Positions 17,684 to 27,161 of a stretch of 64,000 nt of DNA are shown one piece after another; within the stretch, counting starts at the first letter, position 1; each line of letters starts with the position of its first letter. The stretch spans positions 1-64,000 of the forward strand of contig NZ_JAMQPR010000002.1 of the NCBI RefSeq assembly GCF_026151345.1, read 5' to 3'. The translations under genes were made by a program, and so were the position numbers. This stretch comes from Leptospira paudalimensis (GTDB lineage: Bacteria; Spirochaetota; Leptospiria; Leptospirales; Leptospiraceae). Under the pieces are notes generated by a model that did not search any database, had not been told where the DNA came from, and saw only the letters and a program-made list of their open reading frames with translations.

Positions 17684-18402
17684 CAAAAAAGACCCACGTT
17701 TTTATATTCGGAATCGGTTCTGGAATTGGTGAGGGTCTTTACAATCGATTCCAAAAAGAAAAGGATCCAAACTGTTTCGTATTTGGATTTTCTAGAAAAG
17801 GGAAAAACCAATTATCCTCGTTTACTTTGGAATCCCCTGGCACTTATCGGTTTGATGCAAAAGACAACCAAACATTTGTTCAATTCGAATCATTGTTAAA
17901 TGGATTGTATGGCGGCAAACCCAAAGATTCTGTTTCCATTATCGTATACTTTGCATTAGGTGATGGAGTATTTGGGCCGATTTCGGAACTTTCCGATGTA
18001 GATTTACAGTCACATTTAGATTTAAATGTTGTGTCCCTTCTCAAACTTTCCCGCAGTTTTTCCCGACTTTTGCCAAAATGTTCTGAATCTACGTTTGTAT
18101 TTTTAGGTTCCACAGCCGGAAAACAAGGTTTCCCCGAATCCGCTTTGTACTGTGCTTCCAAACATGCGGTGCTTGGGATCTGTCGTGCCTTACGGGAAGA
18201 ATGGAAACCCTTTGGATCGAAGGTGGTCCATGTTAGCCTTGGGGCAGTGGCAACCGAGATCTGGGACACAAGACCCGCATTTGACAAGAAAGACATGGTT
18301 TCAGTTTCGGACATTTCCGAGTATTTGTGGTGTATTTCGCAGTTGCCAAAATCTATCTTTGTGGATGACTTATCCATTACCCCAAAGAAAGGAATTTTAT
18401 AG
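17680..18402 (+). CDS. SDR-family oxidoreductase, first of a pair
   Basis: A 240-residue short-chain dehydrogenase. The nucleotide loop is FGIGSGIGEGL, the catalytic Ser lies in FLGSTAGKQG and the catalytic pair is YCASK (about 155-159). The usual NNAG is replaced by YFALGDGVFG, a change seen in divergent SDRs. Its start overlaps the mtnB stop (ATGA), so it is in the same transcript and translationally coupled. The second SDR follows after five bases. The pair might act in sequence on one substrate; nothing in sequence shows which. Confidence 0.83.
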   Translation: MTKKTHVFIFGIGSGIGEGLYNRFQKEKDPNCFVFGFSRKGKNQLSSFTLESPGTYRFDAKDNQTFVQFESLLNGLYGGKPKDSVSIIVYFALGDGVFGPISELSDVDLQSHLDLNVVSLLKLSRSFSRLLPKCSESTFVFLGSTAGKQGFPESALYCASKHAVLGICRALREEWKPFGSKVVHVSLGAVATEIWDTRPAFDKKDMVSVSDISEYLWCISQLPKSIFVDDLSITPKKGIL

Positions 18403-18407
18403 GTCCG

Positions 18408-19145
18408 ATGGAACTCAAGGAATCGATTGTTCTTGTGACAGGTGGCAGTGGTGGGATTGGACGTGAGATCGTGAGAACGTTAGTCCTTGCGGGGTTTTCT
18501 GTCTGGAATCTCGACAAAGTTCGGCCAAAAGAACCTATTTTGCAAGAAACCTACCGAGAAGTGGACCTTTCGGAAACACCCTTTGTAGTCGAAAGGAGTT
18601 TGTCCAAAATCTTGATGGAGTCCTCTGATATGGGGGAGATTTATGGAATTGTTCATACCGCTGGTTTTGGAGGTCCTTACCATCCAATCACGGATGTATC
18701 TATTGAAGAATGGGAATCCATTTTTCGCATCAATCTCACGAGTTTGTATCTGATTTCGAAAATTGTACTTCCTATCTTTAAAAAATTAAAATTTGGAAGG
18801 ATAGTCGCCATTGCATCCTCATTGTCCATCGTAGGTTCTGGGAATTCAGTTGCATATTCAGCCTCCAAACATGGATTAGTTGGATTCATCAAATCGATTG
18901 CGGATGAATGGGGTAAATTTGGAATCACTGCCAATGCTATTAGCCCAGGATATGTGGATACAAATATGGGCATCCAAGAAGACCAAATTTCTGATCATAA
19001 ATCAAAAATCATCAACCAAACACCAGTAAAACGAATTGCGGATCCTTCTGAAATCGCCCGTGTTGTTAATTTTCTTTTGCAAAAAGAATCTGGTTATATC
19101 ACTGGAGCCAATTGGACCGTTGATGGTGGAATCACTGCCATTTAA
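18408..19145 (+). CDS. SDR-family oxidoreductase (FabG-like), second of a pair
   Basis: A 245-residue short-chain dehydrogenase closer to the FabG type than its neighbour. It has VTGGSGGIGREI at the N-terminus, HTAGFGG in the NNAG position, ASSLSIVGSGN with the catalytic Ser, YSASKHGL, and a C-terminal ISPGYVDTNM plus VDGGITAI ending typical of tetrameric FabG-like enzymes. It sits in the efp, mtnB operon with gaps of five and three bases. A role in fatty acid synthesis is possible but no acyl carrier protein or other fab gene is nearby. Confidence 0.85.
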   Translation: MELKESIVLVTGGSGGIGREIVRTLVLAGFSVWNLDKVRPKEPILQETYREVDLSETPFVVERSLSKILMESSDMGEIYGIVHTAGFGGPYHPITDVSIEEWESIFRINLTSLYLISKIVLPIFKKLKFGRIVAIASSLSIVGSGNSVAYSASKHGLVGFIKSIADEWGKFGITANAISPGYVDTNMGIQEDQISDHKSKIINQTPVKRIADPSEIARVVNFLLQKESGYITGANWTVDGGITAI

Positions 19146-19148
19146 TTT

Positions 19149-20963
19149 ATGAGAATTTCTCCTCCACACGATCATTTTTTACAACTCACTACCAAAGAAA
19201 ATTTGGGAAGGTCTTCTGGGATCATTTTACAAAAAGAAGCACTTTCCATCATGAAGACTGTCGAAGCCCAGAGTTCCAGAGAAAATATTGAAGCGGGTCA
19301 TTTGTTTCGTCCTACCGATTCAAATTTTGAAAAACTCAAAATGGATCGAGAAACAGCCCTCGACCAAATGTGGGAACTCATCGACTATGGGCTCACAACA
19401 CAATTGTTTGAGATTAAATATGATGCTGATGTAGGAGAGTTACGTCTTGTACCTTTTTTAGTTGGATTGCCTGGTGGTATGCCTCTTGAGGAACCATATA
19501 AACTATTGATTGGACGTTCTACAGAACATCTTTACGAATACATTCAAAACAAACGGATCTTAACAGAAGATACATGGCGTAATGTTTTAAATAAACTCGC
19601 TGATATCGATTATAAAGAAGATGAAGGACCAGGTGACGAACTAGACCGTTTACTCGATCCCAAACAATTCCCACTGCAACCGTCGGCCGAAATGTTAAAA
19701 CGTTCTCGGGGTCTCATCATTGATGAATTGGCAAAAGAATCAAAAGTGATTGTACTACCTCACATTGGTTTTTATTTCTTACCCGAATCCGAAGCATCTA
19801 ATTTTTTGAATATTGCAAATGAGTATTTGATGACAAAGGTCGAACCACTTGCCAAAGCATTTGATTCCGAAATTCGATTGGCACTCGATCGTTTGTTTGC
19901 ACCTGGTTCGGGAGATGTAGAAATCAATGAAGTAGAAATCATCCGAGCTAAAGTTGATACTTTGTACGAATTCAAAGAGATCTTAAAAGAAAATGGATTT
20001 TATGCTTTTATTCATAACCTAAAAAAGGTAACAGAAATCGCTGTTAAGTTTGCAGAGTTAGAAAAGAAAAAGGAAGTGGATCGTTTATTAAAAGTCTACA
20101 TGAAAATGTTAGACAGTCAATTTGACTTTGATTCAAGACTGCTTCGTATCAATTTAGAAAAAGATGACGAACATAATTTGGTGATCGTTGATTTACTTCG
20201 TAAAAACCCAAAAGTATTATCAGCAGAATGGCATGATGCAGATTCTAAAATTGCTGTTTTTGTAAATAATAACCAAAACAATATCAAAGAAATTAATACT
20301 TTGATTTACCAGAACTATCGTTTTACCACAGAACACATCTTATATCTAAAGGCAATTTTAGAATTAAATGAAAAGGAACTCAAACCTATCTTTAAAGATG
20401 AAGAGTTTGTGAAGACTTATGGTAAAAACCTACAAGCGGTTTATTTTAATTACATCCCTTGGTTTTATAAATTATTCTATTTTTTAGGGATCACGCCAAT
20501 CGTAAACTCTGGTTATGCGAAGGCAAAATCTATTCTAACATTTTTGCAAATGGACCGTCAGTTTTTATACCAAAAACGAAGGGAAAACTTCTTTAGGAAA
20601 AAATTAAGAGATAGAGAAGAACGTATTGAGAAAGAGAAAAAACAACAGTTAAAAAAAGCTCTTGTATCTGCGCTTTCTGATGCGTATTTTAATAAAAATT
20701 GTTTACCTTCTGTGGATTGGCTTGGAATGAACTATCCTGCTTTTTCTGCAGAAACATTGGAAAAAATGATTCCTGATTTTGCTTTTTTATCCACAACAGG
20801 GAAGTCCATCAAACCTCATTCCGTCATACTTTTCCCAAATTCTCCCGAATTCGATTCGTTGAATAAAAAACTGAAAGATTTACTCAATCAATGGATCCGG
20901 GGTGAAATTGATCCACCACAGGAAGACCCAGAATTATTAGCTCAAATAAGAAGTTTGGTTTGA
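19149..20963 (+). CDS. Large helical protein of unknown function
   Basis: A 604-residue cytosolic protein and the last gene of the efp operon, starting three bases after the second SDR. I recognise no domain. It is strongly charged and mostly helical. A stretch about residues 495-520 (KRRENFFRKKLRDREERIEKEKK, shown in part by its RKKLRDREERIEKEK core) should form a basic/acidic coiled coil. A hydrophobic, aromatic block NYIPWFYKLFYFLGI precedes it at about 437-452 and could touch a membrane. There is no signal peptide. The C-terminus is acidic with DPPQEDPELL. It is probably lineage-specific. Confidence 0.75.
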   Translation: MRISPPHDHFLQLTTKENLGRSSGIILQKEALSIMKTVEAQSSRENIEAGHLFRPTDSNFEKLKMDRETALDQMWELIDYGLTTQLFEIKYDADVGELRLVPFLVGLPGGMPLEEPYKLLIGRSTEHLYEYIQNKRILTEDTWRNVLNKLADIDYKEDEGPGDELDRLLDPKQFPLQPSAEMLKRSRGLIIDELAKESKVIVLPHIGFYFLPESEASNFLNIANEYLMTKVEPLAKAFDSEIRLALDRLFAPGSGDVEINEVEIIRAKVDTLYEFKEILKENGFYAFIHNLKKVTEIAVKFAELEKKKEVDRLLKVYMKMLDSQFDFDSRLLRINLEKDDEHNLVIVDLLRKNPKVLSAEWHDADSKIAVFVNNNQNNIKEINTLIYQNYRFTTEHILYLKAILELNEKELKPIFKDEEFVKTYGKNLQAVYFNYIPWFYKLFYFLGITPIVNSGYAKAKSILTFLQMDRQFLYQKRRENFFRKKLRDREERIEKEKKQQLKKALVSALSDAYFNKNCLPSVDWLGMNYPAFSAETLEKMIPDFAFLSTTGKSIKPHSVILFPNSPEFDSLNKKLKDLLNQWIRGEIDPPQEDPELLAQIRSLV

Positions 20964-20966
20964 AAT

Positions 20967-21926
20967 TTAATACCAACGTTTGATTCTAAAGTAAACTAAC
21001 ATAAGTAAGCCGAGAAGTCCCATTGCACCAATGGCTGAGATAAATCCATATTCCCATTCTAATGTGGGCATATGTCTAAAATTCATTCCATAAATTCCTG
21101 CAACGAGAGACATCGGTAACATAATGGCAGTCATAATTGTTAGAATTTTCATGATTTCATTTGTTTTTCGAGTAGAGATCGCAATATGAGCTTCGAGTGC
21201 TGATGAAATCGATTCAATATTACTATCCACAAGTTCTAAAATTCGAATCGAATGGTCACGTACGTCACGAAAAAAGGCATCTGCTTCATCACTAAAAAAA
21301 CTATTTTTGATTTTTTCTAAGTCTTCTAAAACTTCTTTGTTTTGTAACATCCCTTTTTTGATAGAGAGTAAACTTGATCGTAAACTATATACATTACTGA
21401 TGTCCAATGACTTTGCATTGCTAAAAATTTGATCCTCAAAATGTTCGATACGTTCTTCAATTTTTTGTGTGATGGCTAACGTGTGATCCGTCTCAATATC
21501 CAATATTTTATGTACGATAAACTCATATCCTTTGGATAAAATTTTGTTATTTGTTTTCCAGTCCTCAATCATATTCCCAATGCTATCGCGATAATCCAAG
21601 GTGAGAGAAATGATTTGGTTTGGAGTTAGGATGAAGTTAAAATTTTTCTGTGTGAGTTGGTTTCGTTCGAAATGGAATCCTCGGAAAATGAAAAATATAT
21701 AATTGGGAAATTTTTCTAATTTGATTCGGCTATTTGGGTTTAGGATGTCCTCTATTGTCAATTGATGGATATTATGTTTTTGGAATAAGAAAGTGAGTTT
21801 CTCTTCGTTTTCGGCTGTTAAATGAATCCAATGTTTTGGATGTTTATGAGAAAGTGGGAGTGGGGTATCTAATAAAACTTCTTCCTTGGAAGAAGGAGTA
21901 AGGATGTAATTAAATATAGCAGGCAT
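20967..21926 (-). CDS. corA: CorA-family magnesium/cobalt transporter
   Basis: A 319-residue homopentameric Mg2+ channel of the inner membrane. The N-terminal two thirds form the cytoplasmic alpha/beta and long-helix domain. Two membrane helices lie at the C-terminus, separated by the pore signature YGMNF (about residue 282), followed by an acidic/aromatic loop MPTLEWEYGF and a basic tail RIKRWY. The start overlaps the stop of the M61 peptidase gene by one base (TAATG), so the two are co-translated. It converges with the efp operon, with three bases between the stops. Confidence 0.92.
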   Translation of the reverse strand: MPAIFNYILTPSSKEEVLLDTPLPLSHKHPKHWIHLTAENEEKLTFLFQKHNIHQLTIEDILNPNSRIKLEKFPNYIFFIFRGFHFERNQLTQKNFNFILTPNQIISLTLDYRDSIGNMIEDWKTNNKILSKGYEFIVHKILDIETDHTLAITQKIEERIEHFEDQIFSNAKSLDISNVYSLRSSLLSIKKGMLQNKEVLEDLEKIKNSFFSDEADAFFRDVRDHSIRILELVDSNIESISSALEAHIAISTRKTNEIMKILTIMTAIMLPMSLVAGIYGMNFRHMPTLEWEYGFISAIGAMGLLGLLMLVYFRIKRWY

Positions 21927-23707
21927 TAGACAATGTTCCTTAGAAAATATTCTCTGAATTCTTTTTTTTCAGCACTACAATCTTCTGAGACCACGAATTT
22001 TCTTGTTTTGTAAAAACCAGATGCGGTCACCATCGTTTCTTTGATTTTCCCAGCTCTGGATAGGATCAGATGGAACTTTTCACCTGGTCTTAGGTTTTTT
22101 TCTAATTTTTGTAGGATAGAATTACTTGCACGTTTCCCATTAATTGCCAGAATTTCATCATCTAACATTAAATCGATGGATTCGTGATTTGACTTATGAA
22201 GGATTTTTTGAACATAAAGGTTCCCGTTTTTTTCTTTTGTTTTAAAACCAGTATCACCAACTAAATCAGTTTGTATCCGGTGGATTCCAATATGGTCTAA
22301 ATAAACATCCACTGGGATTGGTTTTGGGGATTCAAGATACTCATTAAATTCTAATTTTAAATCTACACCTGTAACTTCTTTTGTGATATCAAAAAACTCT
22401 TGTTTGGTGAATCCTCTCTGCTTTTCTTTTACAAAAACTTCATTAAGTTTGTGGAATACATGCCTAATTGTCTTTTTTTCTTTGGATTCTTGTAATAAAA
22501 ATAAATTCATACACAAGGCGAGGACTCCACCTTTTGTGTAATAAGAAACCGTTATATTATGGCTGTTGCCATTCCTTTTATAATATTTTGTCCAAGCTGT
22601 GAAAGAAGACTCTTCTAAACTCATCCAAAAATCAGCATCATTGTCTTCCAATGAGAAGATATCAGATTGGAGTTTGTTTAAATATTCTTCAAAATTTAAG
22701 AAACCTGCGTGGTATAAAAAATATGCATCGTAAAAACTTGTAAAACCTTCAGCAATCCAAAGTTCCCGTGTTAAATTTGGGTTTTGGTAATCAAATGGAC
22801 CAAGAGCTATAGGACGAATGCGTTTGATATTCCAAAGGTGAAAATATTCGTGGGATAAAAGTTCTAATAATCGTTTGTATTCCTCGTCATCATGAATGAG
22901 TTCAGGATTGAAATAATTGATGCTGGAGGCTTTGTGTTCTAATCCACCATAAGCAGGTAAACTTAAATTCAAAACAAATAAGTAATACTGATTGGGGCTT
23001 TCTTGCATCCATTGGATTTGTTTTTCAGTGATTTTTTGTAAATCGTTAGAGAGTTTTGTTTTGAAGTCGAATGAAACATCTCCTTCAATCAATAATTCAT
23101 GTTTGGTGGTGCCAGCAGTAAAAAATACTGAGTTTTTTTTGCTGAGATGGAATGGTGAATCAAATAGTTCATCAAAATGATTGGAATAAAATTTATGAAA
23201 ATTATTTTCGTCTCTTGGCAAACTTGTGTAAATGTTTGGAAAAATTTCGGATACTTTAAACTCCACAGTGGTCGGTGTATCCAATCTACCTTCTGGGTAT
23301 AAAAAGAGGGCAGGTGGGTTAATGAATCCAAACTCAGTTTCTAAGTAATTGGTTCTGACAGTAAAATCTTCAAATGCATAAATGATATAAGTGATTTCAA
23401 ATTTTGGAGGGAGGTTGTTTAATTTCCAGCGGTGTAAGTCCACCATTTCCCAAGAAACAGGTTCCTGATTAGCAGAGTTTATGGCTTCAAATTTATGTAA
23501 ATGGGTAACATAGTCGCGGATCATGTAGGACCCAGGAGTCCAATTTGGCAAACAAAAACAAATTTGATTTTGATTGGTTTCAACCGTCAATCGCACTTGG
23601 TAATAGTGTTTGTATAAATCAAATACACTCACTTCAAAATGTAATTGGAGTGATGGCTTAGACTCTATTTCCGAGGAGATTGTTTTCCCTTCTAACTCTT
23701 TTCCCAT
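21926..23707 (-). CDS. M61-family metallopeptidase (glycyl aminopeptidase-like) with PDZ domain
   Basis: A zinc peptidase of 593 residues. The N-terminal third is a beta-rich domain with the family's WTPGSYMIRDY and FEDFTVRTNYLE. The catalytic part holds LSHEYFHLWNIKRIRP (HExxH about 285-289) and IAEGFTSFYD with the third zinc ligand Glu. A PDZ-like module near the C-terminus has DDEILAINGKRA. I see no clear signal peptide, so it is probably cytosolic. It is upstream of corA with one overlapping base. The M61 members studied cleave N-terminal glycine or alanine from peptides; the substrate here is unknown. Confidence 0.88.
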   Translation of the reverse strand: MGKELEGKTISSEIESKPSLQLHFEVSVFDLYKHYYQVRLTVETNQNQICFCLPNWTPGSYMIRDYVTHLHKFEAINSANQEPVSWEMVDLHRWKLNNLPPKFEITYIIYAFEDFTVRTNYLETEFGFINPPALFLYPEGRLDTPTTVEFKVSEIFPNIYTSLPRDENNFHKFYSNHFDELFDSPFHLSKKNSVFFTAGTTKHELLIEGDVSFDFKTKLSNDLQKITEKQIQWMQESPNQYYLFVLNLSLPAYGGLEHKASSINYFNPELIHDDEEYKRLLELLSHEYFHLWNIKRIRPIALGPFDYQNPNLTRELWIAEGFTSFYDAYFLYHAGFLNFEEYLNKLQSDIFSLEDNDADFWMSLEESSFTAWTKYYKRNGNSHNITVSYYTKGGVLALCMNLFLLQESKEKKTIRHVFHKLNEVFVKEKQRGFTKQEFFDITKEVTGVDLKLEFNEYLESPKPIPVDVYLDHIGIHRIQTDLVGDTGFKTKEKNGNLYVQKILHKSNHESIDLMLDDEILAINGKRASNSILQKLEKNLRPGEKFHLILSRAGKIKETMVTASGFYKTRKFVVSEDCSAEKKEFREYFLRNIV

Positions 23708-23800
23708 AGTACACTATCTTGTTTTATTTTAGTTTTAATCAAATGTTTTCTTGACCAAAAATCTGAAGAGTACTAGAAAAGGCTTAGCTAAGGTATAAGC

Positions 23801-23966
23801 AAAGGAGGTGGTCCATTTGGATAGTAGTTGTTACAACAAAAGATTTTTGACCCGCGAGGTGGCTGGGCAATAACGCCTGTGCTTTGTTGCAAAACCGACC
23901 AGACACAGTCTTTCCAAGTTCCGAATGGGTGGTCTCCTTCGGGCTATTTGCAGTCGCTTGGAAAGC
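23801..23966 (+). ncRNA. Structured intergenic element with extended Shine-Dalgarno and tiny ORF
   Basis: This 268-base gap between the M61 start and the 3' end of a chemoreceptor gene holds an element on the plus strand. AAAGGAGGTGGTCC (23801-23814) matches the complement of the 16S rRNA tail at 13 of 14 positions. Three bases later a TTG opens an 18-codon frame (DSSCYNKRFLTREVAGQ, stop 23871-23873). Downstream, CTGTG/CACAG (23877/23904), CTTTCCAAG/CTTGGAAAG (23910/23957) and nested CCGAA/TTCGG can form stems. It may be a leader peptide, a small RNA or a dispersed repeat; I cannot tell which. It is more GC-rich than its surroundings. Confidence 0.4.
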
Positions 23967-23975
23967 ACTTCTTCC

Positions 23976-26051
23976 TTAGACTTCTTTTTCAATCCGAAAG
24001 GTTTTTAATAACTCATCCAAAGTATTTATCACCTGTTCCAGTCTTTCTGCATTTTCTGCCATAGAAGAAGATTGGTCTGATAATACTTGAGAACCATTTG
24101 AAATATTGATTGTCATATTGGCCAATTCGTTTGTGGCCCTTTGTTGTTCTTCTGTTGAAAGTTGGATGGACTTAACTTGTTCTGTGATTTCAACCACTTC
24201 TGTGTAAATACTTTCCGTGCGAGAACTTTGGTCTTCGATGAGGGGACCAATTTCATTGGAAGAGATGAAGATGAGTGAAACCTCATCCGTGATTTTTTTT
24301 AATACTTCCACTAATCGTTCTACTTGTTGGTTCCCACGTTCAATTGAGTCCAATGCTTCTTGGGAGAGAGTATTGATTTGTGATACTGATTCTGCAGATT
24401 GACTTGCTAATTTTGTGATTTCTTCTGCAACCACAGCAAATCCTTTCCCTGATTCACCTGCTCTTGCAGCTTCGATGGCAGCATTTAATGCAAGTAAACC
24501 AGTGCGTTTTGCAATATCGGAGATTACATTGGAAAAAGCAGTGATGGTTTTGGATTTTTCTTGGATTTCTCTGATTGCAAGAGATGTTTCCTTTGCCATG
24601 GAACGACCTTCTTCTGCATTTTGATTGGCTCGAACGGAAATCTCTCCAAACGTATTCACTTTTTCTAATATTTTTTTCATTAGGTTTTGAATGTCACCTA
24701 ACGATTGGTGAATGGTTTCTGTGTTTTCAACTGCACTCAATACATTGCTGTGAATTGTTTCCGAAGATGCATTTAATTCTTCAACGGTGGCACTTGCTTC
24801 TTCGGAAGAGGCTGCTTGGTTTTGTGCTAAATCAGTCAGTTCCGTTATTGTAGTTTGAATTTTTTCAGTTGTTTCGCTAATTTTACCAGATGATTTTTGG
24901 GCAATCAGAATCAGTTTGCGCAAGTGTTCAATCATTTGGTTTAAAGTAACCATGATGCTACCCAATTCATCCATCTGATCGATTTGGATGAGGTGCCTTA
25001 AGTCCCCTGAAGCTACTTTTGTGGTAGATGAATTGATGGATTGGATACGACGATCAACCAACCTTTGGAAACTAAAGTAAATTGATAAAATAGAAAGAGT
25101 TACTCCTAAGATTCCAAGTCCAATGGTCACAAAGATAATCGAATTCAGTGTGGATTGGATTTGGGATTTTGGTACGGAGATACGGGCAAACCATGGATCG
25201 TTTTTTTCGATGATGGATATGGGAACTGCCACATGGAAGTAATCATTAAATTCGTAGATGTTTGTGTTTTTGTTTTTGATTCGATCATAAAAATAGGGAT
25301 CTGCTGCTGATCGAAAATCCAATCCTTCCGAAAGGTGGGTAAAACCATCATATAAAACCAAATGATTGTCTGAGATCAGTGTGATTTTACCTTCACCATC
25401 TGAAAATTTCAGTGAATCTAAGTATGATTTAATTGTTGTTAGGCTAATATCAATCCCTGCAATCCCTATGAATTTCCCATTACGTAAAATGGGCTCCATA
25501 ATTGATACAATGAACATGTCGGTTTTTCCAACCTTATAGATATAAGGTGATGTGATGCTGGTTTGTAAGGTAGTTTTTGGTTTTTGGTAAAATTCTCCCT
25601 GGATGGGATCATCCATATTCTTTAATGGTTCTGAGAATAGTTTATCTCCATCTCGGAAGATATAAGGGATGAATCTACCAGTTCCATCATGGTCTTTTGT
25701 GTTTTTATAAAAAGAATCTTTCCCATCAAATGCATTGGGTTCAAATCCACAATACGCCGCAAAAGCAATATCGTTTTCTTTGTTTAATGACTTAAGATAA
25801 TTGATTGCATCTGCCCTAGAAATGATATTCCCATTTTCGTAGGATTTACGAAACGCGAATGTTTTTTTCATGGGTGACTTGAGAGTGTTCGAAATATCAC
25901 TTGTGACTTTTGAAGAAATGTATTTTGTATCTTCTTCTAAATTATGTTGTAGAGTTGATCGAACAACCATCGAAAGGACAATCATTATCCCTGCAATGAT
26001 GAGAGAGATGACAGCTAGCGATATCAGTATGATTTTCTTTTTGATCGACAT
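23976..26051 (-). CDS. Methyl-accepting chemotaxis protein with Cache sensor
   Basis: A membrane chemoreceptor of 691 residues. The first membrane helix is residues about 7-30. A periplasmic double-Cache domain (about 35-300) has [10 protein letters not shown] and [11 protein letters not shown]. The second helix is [21 protein letters not shown], then HAMP with [20 protein letters not shown]. The signalling domain has its hairpin tip at [28 protein letters not shown], which contacts CheA and CheW. There is no C-terminal CheR-docking pentapeptide. The ligand is unknown; Cache domains of this type often bind amino acids or small acids. It is monocistronic. Confidence 0.94.
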   Translation of the reverse strand: MSIKKKIILISLAVISLIIAGIMIVLSMVVRSTLQHNLEEDTKYISSKVTSDISNTLKSPMKKTFAFRKSYENGNIISRADAINYLKSLNKENDIAFAAYCGFEPNAFDGKDSFYKNTKDHDGTGRFIPYIFRDGDKLFSEPLKNMDDPIQGEFYQKPKTTLQTSITSPYIYKVGKTDMFIVSIMEPILRNGKFIGIAGIDISLTTIKSYLDSLKFSDGEGKITLISDNHLVLYDGFTHLSEGLDFRSAADPYFYDRIKNKNTNIYEFNDYFHVAVPISIIEKNDPWFARISVPKSQIQSTLNSIIFVTIGLGILGVTLSILSIYFSFQRLVDRRIQSINSSTTKVASGDLRHLIQIDQMDELGSIMVTLNQMIEHLRKLILIAQKSSGKISETTEKIQTTITELTDLAQNQAASSEEASATVEELNASSETIHSNVLSAVENTETIHQSLGDIQNLMKKILEKVNTFGEISVRANQNAEEGRSMAKETSLAIREIQEKSKTITAFSNVISDIAKRTGLLALNAAIEAARAGESGKGFAVVAEEITKLASQSAESVSQINTLSQEALDSIERGNQQVERLVEVLKKITDEVSLIFISSNEIGPLIEDQSSRTESIYTEVVEITEQVKSIQLSTEEQQRATNELANMTINISNGSQVLSDQSSSMAENAERLEQVINTLDELLKTFRIEKEV

Positions 26052-26102
26052 AGAGTACCTACAATCAGGTGACGTTTAAAAATAGTATTGGGATATGTTT
26101 AC

Positions 26103-26459
26103 TCAACTCATTTCTAAAGATGAGGGAAGTTTTTCTGGGTAGGTACTAACACCTAGTCCATTCCCATCAGGATCTTGGAAATACAACGTAAAATCTGTGC
26201 GTGAGACGATGGTGATGGATTCCAAAAATTCTTTCCATTCCGCTTCCTTCGAAGTCTCCAAAGCAAATACTAGGTTTTTGGGAGATTCCCGTTTTCCATC
26301 TTCCAACATCAATAGAATGGAACCAAATTGGATCCAGACTGAACGAATCGATCCAAATTCATAAAAATGTTCCTTTATGAGGATAGAACCAGGAATCTTC
26401 AGGTAAAAGGCCGCCAAATGGCTTGGATTGGTTGTTCCTATGGCAATATGATGGATCAT
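26103..26459 (-). CDS. VOC/glyoxalase-fold protein
   Basis: A 118-residue vicinal-oxygen-chelate fold protein. The N-terminus MIHHIAIGTTNPSHLAAFY carries the usual His at the metal position. The C-terminal half ends YFQDPDGNGLGVSTYP, the DPDGN signature, though the Glu that usually follows is replaced (NGLGV). It is a dimer-forming fold used by glyoxalase I, dioxygenases and antibiotic-binding proteins, so the reaction cannot be assigned. The gene diverges from the small lipoprotein gene that starts at 26526. Confidence 0.8.
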   Translation of the reverse strand: MIHHIAIGTTNPSHLAAFYLKIPGSILIKEHFYEFGSIRSVWIQFGSILLMLEDGKRESPKNLVFALETSKEAEWKEFLESITIVSRTDFTLYFQDPDGNGLGVSTYPEKLPSSLEMS

Positions 26460-26525
26460 TTTTTTGTTTTCAAATCCCTTTGTAAAAAAGAAACTATCAG
26501 GAAATCTATTTCATCGGAGTTTTTC

Positions 26526-26804
26526 ATGAAAAAATCTCTTATCCTTGCGCTCGCTCTCGGGCTATTTTTGGCGAATTGTAAATCCAAAGTGTATACCCAA
26601 GAAGAGTGTGAATCTGCGCTTGCAAGTACTTTCACTCAAATTGAGGAAGAAGCTAAAAAGAACCCAGCAGCAGCTCCCGTTCTTGCAGGTTTACAACAAG
26701 GCAAACAAAAAATGATCGACCAATGTATGGAAGGAAAATTTGATCCAAACTGCTTAAAAAATGCTCCAGGAATCGCTGGCATTATGGGCTGTGTAAAAAA
26801 ATAA
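26526..26804 (+). CDS. Small multi-cysteine lipoprotein (Leptospira type)
   Basis: A 92-residue lipoprotein. The signal peptide LILALALGLFLANC places the lipidated Cys at about 18. Four more Cys follow, in YTQEEC, IDQC, DPNC and GIMGC, so two disulfides may form in the periplasm. The frame is open upstream to 26367, but ATG 26526 gives the only sensible signal peptide and follows a short stretch of T with a nearby GGAG. It resembles small four-Cys lipoproteins known from leptospiras, though the exact family is uncertain. A hairpin terminator follows directly. Confidence 0.82.
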   Translation: MKKSLILALALGLFLANCKSKVYTQEECESALASTFTQIEEEAKKNPAAAPVLAGLQQGKQKMIDQCMEGKFDPNCLKNAPGIAGIMGCVKK

Positions 26805-26816
26805 TTCACTATCATT

Positions 26817-26849
26817 ACCGGGAGTTTCGATTCCCGGTTCCTTATTTTT
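26817..26849 (+). terminator. Intrinsic terminator, probably bidirectional
   Basis: ACCGGGA (26817-26823) pairs with TCCCGGT (26832-26838), leaving an eight-base loop, followed by CCTTATTTTT. It lies just after the small lipoprotein gene and overlaps the end of the opposing 91-residue gene, so it can end both transcripts. Confidence 0.75.
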
Positions 26850-27117
26850 CCTCTAATACTTCAAACCCTTTCTTCTCCGTATAACAACCGTGAGTCCGAT
26901 ATGGACCATCTTCAAAAAAACGAATTTGTTGTGCGTAACGTTTCCCTTCCCACAAACATCGTTTACAAACAAAAGGCATAATGGCCCAATCCTCACATTC
27001 TTCTGGACGAAACGTTGGGAAAACACGTAACAATGGTTTGGATAATTCCTCATTTTGATCGGAAAAAATGGAAACACTTCCCAATAGAAAAATCAAAAAA
27101 ACCAAATACCGGATCAT
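26842..27117 (-). CDS. Small secreted protein with four cysteines
   Basis: A 91-residue exported protein of unknown function. A signal peptide of about 20 residues (YLVFLIFLLGSVSIFSD) has no lipobox Cys, so it is probably soluble in the periplasm or secreted. The mature part holds four Cys, in EECEDW, FVCKRCLWEG and THGCYT, which could make two disulfides or a metal site. An aromatic, charged C-terminus follows. The gene ends inside the terminator shared with the opposing lipoprotein gene and diverges from the DMT transporter gene. Confidence 0.7.
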   Translation of the reverse strand: MIRYLVFLIFLLGSVSIFSDQNEELSKPLLRVFPTFRPEECEDWAIMPFVCKRCLWEGKRYAQQIRFFEDGPYRTHGCYTEKKGFEVLEEK

Positions 27118-27161
27118 CCATTTAAACTATCGGGATTTTCACACATTTCCAGGATGGATTT

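Noticed and set aside
23828..24064. A 78-codon plus-strand frame through the structured element into the chemoreceptor 3' end
   Set aside because: It begins at a TTG without a ribosome site, two stop codons lie just before it, and its second half is the complement of a well-supported chemoreceptor gene.
26367..26525. Upstream extension of the small multi-Cys lipoprotein
   Set aside because: It would bury the signal peptide in the middle of the protein and lies opposite the VOC gene.
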